Source: Hyphomicrobiales bacterium (lineage in GTDB: Bacteria > Pseudomonadota > Alphaproteobacteria > Rhizobiales > CAYWUX01). From it: a stretch of DNA of 11,607 bases. Positions 7,055 to 11,607 of the stretch are shown one piece after another; the stretch's first letter is position 1; the number at the start of each line of letters is the position of its first letter. The stretch is taken from contig JANQOC010000428.1 in the NCBI GenBank assembly GCA_028279265.1, positions 1 through 11,607 on the forward strand, written 5' to 3'. A program made the position numbers and the translations under genes. The notes beneath the pieces are model-generated. The model saw only the letters and a program-made list of their open reading frames with translations. It searched no databases and was not told the DNA's origin.

Positions 7055-9352
7055 TTGGTTGGAAAAATTCTGTCCGAGCCCGCCAGATCCCTGTCCGAAC
7101 GTGCGGCCCCGCGCCTGCCCTATCTTGACGGTCTGAACCCGGAACAATTGCAGGCCGTGGAAGCTCTTGACGGCCCCGTGCTGGTGCTTGCGGGTGCCGG
7201 AACCGGCAAAACGCGGGTACTCACCACGCGTATTGCCCATCTGCTGGGGACCCGCAGGGCTCATCCGCAGCGCATTCTCGCGGTTACCTTCACCAACAAG
7301 GCGGCGCGGGAAATGAAGGAGCGGGTCGGGCTGCTGACCGGCGGTGTGGTCGAGGGTATGCCCTGGCTCGGAACCTTTCATTCCATCGGTGTAAAAATCC
7401 TGCGGCGCCACGCGGAACTCGTGGATCTCAAATCCAACTTCACTATTCTCGATACCGATGACCAGATCCGTCTGTTAAAGCAGCTGATCGCGGCTGAAAA
7501 CATAGACGAAAAACGCTGGCCGGCGCGACAGCTTGCCAATCTCATCGACGGCTGGAAAAACCGCGGCATCGTACCCGACAAGGTCCGGGACGGGGAAGCG
7601 TTCGCCTTCGCAAATGGACGCGGTGCCGCCCTTTACAAGGCTTACCAGCAGCGCCTGAAGGAACTTAATGCCGCCGACTTTGGCGACCTGCTGCTCGAAT
7701 GCCTGCGCCTGTTTCAGATGGCGCCGGATGTCCTCAAGGAATATCACGACCGCTTCACCTATATCATGGTCGACGAATACCAGGACACCAATGTGGCGCA
7801 ATATCTGTGGCTGCGGCTGTTGGCGCAGGGCTCCGGAAACATTTGCTGTGTCGGTGACGACGATCAGTCGATCTATGGCTGGCGCGGCGCCGAGGTCGAC
7901 AACATTCTGCGGTTTGAAAATGATTTCCCCGGCGCCAAGGTCATCCGGCTTGAGCGCAACTACCGGTCGACGGCGAACATCCTCGCCGCCGCATCAGGAC
8001 TCATCGCCCACAATGAAGGGCGCCTGGGCAAGACCTTGCACAGTGAAGGCGAAGACGGTGAAAAGGTGCGGCTCAAGGGTGTCTGGGATGATGAGGAAGA
8101 AGCCCGCATGGTCGGCGAGGAAATCGAACAGCTGCAGCGCGACAAGCATTCCCTGGACGAGATTGCCGTCCTGGTGCGCGCAAGCTTCCAGATGCGGGTT
8201 TTTGAAGACCGCTTCCTGACCCTGGGAATCGATTACCGGGTGATCGGTGGTCCGCGTTTTTACGAGCGCCAGGAAATCAAGGATGCCATCGCCTATTTCG
8301 AAGTCACGATGAACGGCGCCAACGATCTCAAGTTCGAGCGCATTATCAACACGCCCAAACGCGGTATCGGCCAGGTCACCGTGAAATTTCTCCATAACCA
8401 TGCCAAGTCGCGGGGCATTTCGCTGATGCAGGCGGCGCGGGAGATCATCGAGACTGAAGAACTGAAACCCCGGGCGCGCGGTCAGGTCCGCGACGTGGTC
8501 GCCCACTTTGACCGCTGGCGCGGGCTTGTGGATTCGACACCGCACACGGAGCTGGCGGAACAAATTCTGGACGAATCCGGATATACGGCAATGTGGCAGG
8601 CCGACAAATCGGTGCAGGCCCATTCACGGCTGGAAAACTTGAAGGAACTCGTGCGATTTATGGGTGACTTTGAGAACATGGCCGGATTCCTGGAGCATGT
8701 TTCCCTGGTCATGGATACCGAGACCCAGGACGATGGTCAGAAAGTCAACCTGATGACCTTGCACGCCGCCAAGGGGCTGGAGTTTGAAAGCGTCTTTCTG
8801 CCGGGATGGGAAGAAGGGCTGTTCCCGCACCAGCGGCACCTGGATGAAGCAGGAAAAGCCGGGCTCGAAGAAGAGCGCCGTCTTGCCTATGTGGGCATCA
8901 CCCGGGCGAAAAAACGGGCGATGATAAGCTTTGCCCAGAACCGCCGCATTCATGCCCTGTGGCAAACGGCAATACCGTCGCGGTTTATCGATGAACTGCC
9001 GGAAGCGCATATCGAAATCGATGAGGAAGCCGAGAGTTACGCCGGTATGGGGCCGAGTCGCTTCAACACCTATGAGGACGCTTTCGATGCGGCCTACGAT
9101 ACGCCGGGTTGGAAGCGCGCTCAAAAAAGCTGGCAATCGACGCCCCACGTCAAGAAAGCTCCGAAAACCATAGAAGGGGAACTGGTTGCCTCGAGCACCG
9201 GAGCAAAGTCCGAATTCAAACTTGATGAGCGTATTTTCCATCAGAAATTCGGCTATGGACGCATTTCGTTTATCGACGGCAACAAGCTGACGGTCGAGTT
9301 TGAGAAAGCCGGTCAGAAAAAAGTTCTGGACACATTCGTGGAGCGGCATTGA
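7055..9352 (+). CDS. uvrD: UvrD/PcrA-type ATP-dependent 3'-5' DNA helicase
   Basis: A complete 765-residue superfamily 1A helicase with all motifs in order: Q motif LNPEQLQAVE (27-36), Walker A AGAGTGKT (46-53, K52), Ia AVTFTNKAAREM (76-87), Ib GTFHSIG (106-112), II VDEYQD (239-244), III GDDDQSIYGWRGA (267-279), IV LERNYRS (299-305), V TLHAAKGLEF (568-577) and VI RRLAYVGITRAKKR (608-621). After an acidic linker the tail (about 721-764) has FHQKFGYGRISFIDGNKLTV, the UvrD/PcrA C-terminal domain known to contact RNA polymerase. That tail separates it from Rep. The family unwinds DNA in nucleotide excision and mismatch repair and acts at replication-transcription conflicts. The start is a TTG at 7055. 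AGAGG (7038-7042) lies 12 nt upstream, a long spacing; no in-frame ATG is available upstream before the TGA at 7013. The core begins near residue 23, so the exact start matters little for function. Confidence 0.96.
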   Translation: MVGKILSEPARSLSERAAPRLPYLDGLNPEQLQAVEALDGPVLVLAGAGTGKTRVLTTRIAHLLGTRRAHPQRILAVTFTNKAAREMKERVGLLTGGVVEGMPWLGTFHSIGVKILRRHAELVDLKSNFTILDTDDQIRLLKQLIAAENIDEKRWPARQLANLIDGWKNRGIVPDKVRDGEAFAFANGRGAALYKAYQQRLKELNAADFGDLLLECLRLFQMAPDVLKEYHDRFTYIMVDEYQDTNVAQYLWLRLLAQGSGNICCVGDDDQSIYGWRGAEVDNILRFENDFPGAKVIRLERNYRSTANILAAASGLIAHNEGRLGKTLHSEGEDGEKVRLKGVWDDEEEARMVGEEIEQLQRDKHSLDEIAVLVRASFQMRVFEDRFLTLGIDYRVIGGPRFYERQEIKDAIAYFEVTMNGANDLKFERIINTPKRGIGQVTVKFLHNHAKSRGISLMQAAREIIETEELKPRARGQVRDVVAHFDRWRGLVDSTPHTELAEQILDESGYTAMWQADKSVQAHSRLENLKELVRFMGDFENMAGFLEHVSLVMDTETQDDGQKVNLMTLHAAKGLEFESVFLPGWEEGLFPHQRHLDEAGKAGLEEERRLAYVGITRAKKRAMISFAQNRRIHALWQTAIPSRFIDELPEAHIEIDEEAESYAGMGPSRFNTYEDAFDAAYDTPGWKRAQKSWQSTPHVKKAPKTIEGELVASSTGAKSEFKLDERIFHQKFGYGRISFIDGNKLTVEFEKAGQKKVLDTFVERH

Positions 9353-9465
9353 ACAAAATCGGCTCCTGCGATCGCCCGTGATCCCGGCTTTGGCGTTCGA
9401 TTAGGGTTGATTATTGCTGCAGCGCCATAGTCTCATTCGACTTTTTATGCTAGCACCAGAGAGGT

Positions 9466-9508
9466 CCTGTGCCAGTCAACAACCCGCCGGAGGATGTATC
9501 GGCACAGG
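9466..9508. repeat. 8-bp perfect inverted repeat in the leader of the DUF3754 gene
   Basis: CCTGTGCC (9466-9473) and GGCACAGG (9501-9508) are exact reverse complements with a 27-nt loop that itself contains GCCGGAGGATG. The left arm covers the GTG (9469-9471) that could start the small ORF ending at the DUF3754 start. A folded leader would therefore hide that start codon. It is not a standard terminator: the loop is long and there is no U-tract. The pairing is seen directly; a regulatory function is inference. Confidence 0.45.
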
Positions 9509-9555
9509 TCCAGGATGAGTTCGCATTTGCAGTTATACGAGTTACTATCCCATGA
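9469..9555 (+). CDS. Possible 28-codon leader ORF overlapping the DUF3754 start (ATGA)
   Basis: A GTG-initiated frame of 28 codons, beginning MPVNNPPEDVSAQVQDEFAF and ending with ITIP-like VTIP, stops at a TGA that shares ATGA with the ATG of the next gene. A purine-rich AGAGAGG ends 4 nt before the GTG, a short spacing for a ribosome-binding site. The DUF3754 start has no Shine-Dalgarno sequence of its own, which fits translational coupling from this ORF. Against it: the peptide is short, it matches no family I know, and the frame may be open by chance. It has no hydrophobic segment or obvious attenuator codon run. Confidence 0.3.
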   Translation: MPVNNPPEDVSAQVQDEFAFAVIRVTIP

Positions 9556-10946
9556 ACGAGTCAGCACCCATCAACACTGTCGACACTTCTGAACCCGTCA
9601 CGTCCCGGGACGGGCCTGTAGCCGAAAATGCGACCGCCGAAGAGGTCACCCAGATAAATAAAGAGCGCTTTATCCCGGTCAGCCGCTTTGCGGTCATCGA
9701 CCGGGTGCATCGCCAGGAGAACTGGCCGGAAGAAGAGTTTGGCGACATCAAATATCTGCTGAACTATCTCGCGGCCTGGCGCCATCAGTCCTACACGGAA
9801 CAGCTGTTCAAGCTCAAGGAAGCCTATCTGCCCTTTAGTCCCGATCGCGACACGGTTCAGGTTTTGAACTACTCCCGCCAGCAGATGGATGAAAAACGCC
9901 AGCGGCTGGTGGCTTCCCTCAAATCCATGGTCATCCAGGCCAATTACACGGAAATTACCGAAGCGGATATCAATGCCTATTTCGAGGCTCAGTCCCCTTA
10001 CGGGTTGAAACTGAAAGTGGACCTCGACGAATTCGATGAACTGCTGCTATTCAGCCGCGGGTCTTCGACACGGGTGTTCCGAAAGCGTGACTGGCGCTGG
10101 TTGTATCTGCGAAAGAGTGAAACGGTTGAACCCATATTCCAGAGACTGTTTCTGCTGATCAAGCTGAAACCCCAATCGGCGCGTATCGAAGAGATCATGC
10201 GGGCGGAATCCTGCACCCAGGAAAAAGCCCAGTCTATTCTCAAGAAAAAGCGCCGCAACCTGCCGGAAAACGCCACGTCCGACCATGTCTATCTGAAACT
10301 GTTCAAAAACATCAATCAGTCGGATCTTGAAATGCTGTTTCCCAATACGGAAGTGGAATTCCGCCTGTTTGATAAAGTTCGCCTCGGTGTAACCGCCGGC
10401 GGCGGCACTCTCGCCAGTGTCATGGGGACGGCGACAAAGGTGCTGGCGGCGACAAACCCGATCGCTCTGGCCGGTGCGCTGGCAGGCCTCATCGGCGTCA
10501 TATTCCGCCAGGTCATGAAGTTCTTCAATCAGCGCAACGTGTACATGATGGTGCTGGCCCAGAACCTCTACTTCCACAATCTCGCCAACAATCGCGGTGT
10601 CTTGACCCTGCTCTCCGATCGCGCCGAAGAGGAGGATATCAAAGAGGACCTCCTCCTCTATACCTACCTTTGCCAGTACGATGTTCCCAAGGGTCAATTG
10701 TTCATGGCCAAGCGCGCAATCGAATCCTATATCAAATCGGAGTTTGACGTTTACGTGGATTACGATATCGACGATGCCCTGTCGCGCCTCGACCGGGACG
10801 GGCTTATTGTCCAGGACGCCGAAGAGGTGCTGTCGGTCATCCGTCCCCGGGAAGCCATCGCTATCTTGGAGAACAAGTGGATCAACTGTATCCGGGAACG
10901 CAGCGACTCCGGCGACATGCAGGTGGTGAAACCGGAAACCGCATAA
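9552..10946 (+). CDS. DUF3754 (TMEM143-like) membrane-associated protein of unknown function
   Basis: A 464-residue protein that I recognise as DUF3754/TMEM143-like by its core: YLKLFKNINQSDLEMLFPNT (247-266), LGVTAGGG (278-285), a glycine/alanine-rich hydrophobic region (about 281-321), then FNQRNVYMMVLAQNLYFHNL (325-344) and NNRGVLTLLSDRAEEED (346-362). The N-terminus (1-38) is polar and probably disordered. Residues 40-110 (FIPVSRFAVIDRV, then LKEAYLPFSPD) match the conserved front part of this family. The tail (about 365-440) is predicted helical and contains a YDIDDALSRLDRDGLIV segment that resembles a winged-helix-like end. There is no signal peptide; one or two central membrane passes are likely. 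The biochemical function of the family is not known to me. The ATG at 9552 has no visible ribosome-binding site, and an in-frame TGA at 9516 limits upstream extension. It sits 199 bp after uvrD and 47 bp before prmA on the same strand. Confidence 0.85.
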   Translation: MNESAPINTVDTSEPVTSRDGPVAENATAEEVTQINKERFIPVSRFAVIDRVHRQENWPEEEFGDIKYLLNYLAAWRHQSYTEQLFKLKEAYLPFSPDRDTVQVLNYSRQQMDEKRQRLVASLKSMVIQANYTEITEADINAYFEAQSPYGLKLKVDLDEFDELLLFSRGSSTRVFRKRDWRWLYLRKSETVEPIFQRLFLLIKLKPQSARIEEIMRAESCTQEKAQSILKKKRRNLPENATSDHVYLKLFKNINQSDLEMLFPNTEVEFRLFDKVRLGVTAGGGTLASVMGTATKVLAATNPIALAGALAGLIGVIFRQVMKFFNQRNVYMMVLAQNLYFHNLANNRGVLTLLSDRAEEEDIKEDLLLYTYLCQYDVPKGQLFMAKRAIESYIKSEFDVYVDYDIDDALSRLDRDGLIVQDAEEVLSVIRPREAIAILENKWINCIRERSDSGDMQVVKPETA

Positions 10947-10993
10947 TCCGTCCCGGTAGGGGCCGGGCGCCACGCTTCAGAATTTTTTGTCCT

Positions 10994-11607
10994 ATGAGTC
11001 CAACCTATAAACTCTCCCTGACCGCCGATAAAACTCGTGCTCTCAGGATCAGTGATCACCTGGAGGAATGGTTCGGGGAACTGAACGAACCTCCGGCGCA
11101 GGCGTGTTTTGAAAGTTCCGGCGGCAATTGGGTCGTCGAAATCTATTTCCTGTCGCCGCCCGATCTGCGGGTAATACGCGACTTTCTGCAGGAACATCCG
11201 GAGATCGGGGAATTCGACGCGCTCAATCCGGCGGTCACCGAGATTGCCCCCATTGATTGGACTTCCCGTGTGCAGGAAGACCAGCCACCGGTAAGGTGCG
11301 GTCGTTTTCTCGTTCATAACAGTCATTACCGCGGACAGATTCCGGTCAGCCGCACAAATGTCGAGATCGATGCCGGTCGGGCGTTTGGAACTGCCCGTCA
11401 CGGGACCACAAGAGGCTGCCTGCTGGCCCTGGACCAGATTTTGAAGCGGTCACGACCGCGGCGCATTCTCGACCTGGGCACGGGCAGCGGTATCCTGGCG
11501 ATCAGCGCCGCCAAAGCCAGTCGCCCCCAATCGCTCATCGCGACGGACATCGACGAAATCGCGGTCAAGGTCGCCGAACAGAATGCCCGCTTAAACGGGG
11601 TCGCACC
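10994..11607 (+). CDS. prmA: Ribosomal protein L11 methyltransferase PrmA, 5' part (runs off the right edge)
   Basis: The frame from the ATG at 10994 stays open to the window end, giving the first 204 residues of a protein that is usually about 290-300 long. The PrmA signature is clear: an N-terminal substrate-recognition domain (about 1-90), PIDWTSRVQEDQPPVRCGRF (86-105), IDAGRAFGTARHGTTRGCL (125-143), and the SAM-binding motif I ILDLGTGSGILAI (158-170), followed by ATDIDEIAVKVAEQNARLNG (183-202), where D185 or D187 probably contacts SAM. PrmA uses S-adenosylmethionine to methylate ribosomal protein L11 in the cytoplasm. The family's usual GTGHH is GTARH here. There is no clear ribosome-binding site before the ATG, only a T-rich GAATTTTTTGTCCT. 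It starts 47 bp after the DUF3754 gene and may be cotranscribed with it. Confidence 0.92.
   Translation, partial: MSPTYKLSLTADKTRALRISDHLEEWFGELNEPPAQACFESSGGNWVVEIYFLSPPDLRVIRDFLQEHPEIGEFDALNPAVTEIAPIDWTSRVQEDQPPVRCGRFLVHNSHYRGQIPVSRTNVEIDAGRAFGTARHGTTRGCLLALDQILKRSRPRRILDLGTGSGILAISAAKASRPQSLIATDIDEIAVKVAEQNARLNGVA

Noticed and set aside
9368..9375. GCGATCGC octamer after uvrD
   Set aside because: A single 8-bp palindrome is common by chance in GC-rich DNA, and no second copy or partner was noticed.
9447..9518. ATG-started 23-codon frame in the leader of the DUF3754 gene
   Set aside because: It has no ribosome-binding site and ends before the DUF3754 start. The overlapping GTG frame with the ATGA overlap is the better candidate.
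10047..10973. Minus-strand 308-codon frame opposite the DUF3754 gene
   Set aside because: Antisense to a gene with a recognisable conserved core; a codon-bias shadow.
10952..10988. Possible terminator between DUF3754 and prmA: CCCGG/CCGGG stem and a T6 run
   Set aside because: The stem is only 5 bp and the T-run begins 15 nt after it, which is not the form of a Rho-independent terminator.

Overview
The window looks like chromosomal DNA of a moderately GC-rich proteobacterium, most likely an alphaproteobacterium. That placement is an inference from protein character: a very long AsmA-family protein, a DLD/LDHD-type D-lactate dehydrogenase, and a UvrD/PcrA-type helicase with PrmA nearby. I see no rRNA or tRNA genes, CRISPR array, insertion sequence, phage genes or clear attachment site. 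Coding density is high and gene content is mostly housekeeping.

Left part, minus strand (1-4719): a huge AsmA-family gene starts at a TTG at 3156 and runs off the left edge, at least 1052 codons without a stop. Upstream of it on the same strand is an FAD-linked D-lactate dehydrogenase (3295-4719). The 138-bp gap between them holds a 9-bp inverted repeat.

Middle (4720-5130): a 411-bp divergent intergenic region, relatively AT-rich. It holds an almost perfect 19-bp tandem duplication, a TATAAT-like element facing the dehydrogenase, and a small hairpin. I find no convincing gene here.

Right part, plus strand (5131-11607): a ClC-type anion transporter with a degenerate C-terminal CBS-like region; a complete UvrD/PcrA-type DNA helicase with a TTG start; a possible 28-codon leader ORF whose stop overlaps the next start (ATGA); a DUF3754 (TMEM143-like) membrane-associated protein of unknown function; and the 5' part of prmA, the ribosomal protein L11 methyltransferase, which runs off the right edge.

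The genes do not form one obvious pathway. They cover envelope assembly (AsmA), lactate or 2-hydroxyacid oxidation into the respiratory chain, anion transport, DNA repair and ribosome modification. The least understood part is the DUF3754 gene with its possible coupled leader ORF and hairpin, sitting between uvrD and prmA. Also worth checking are two separate 19-20 bp tandem duplications upstream of different genes, and the substitutions at key ion-pathway positions of the ClC protein. I see no clear evidence for a new multi-gene system.
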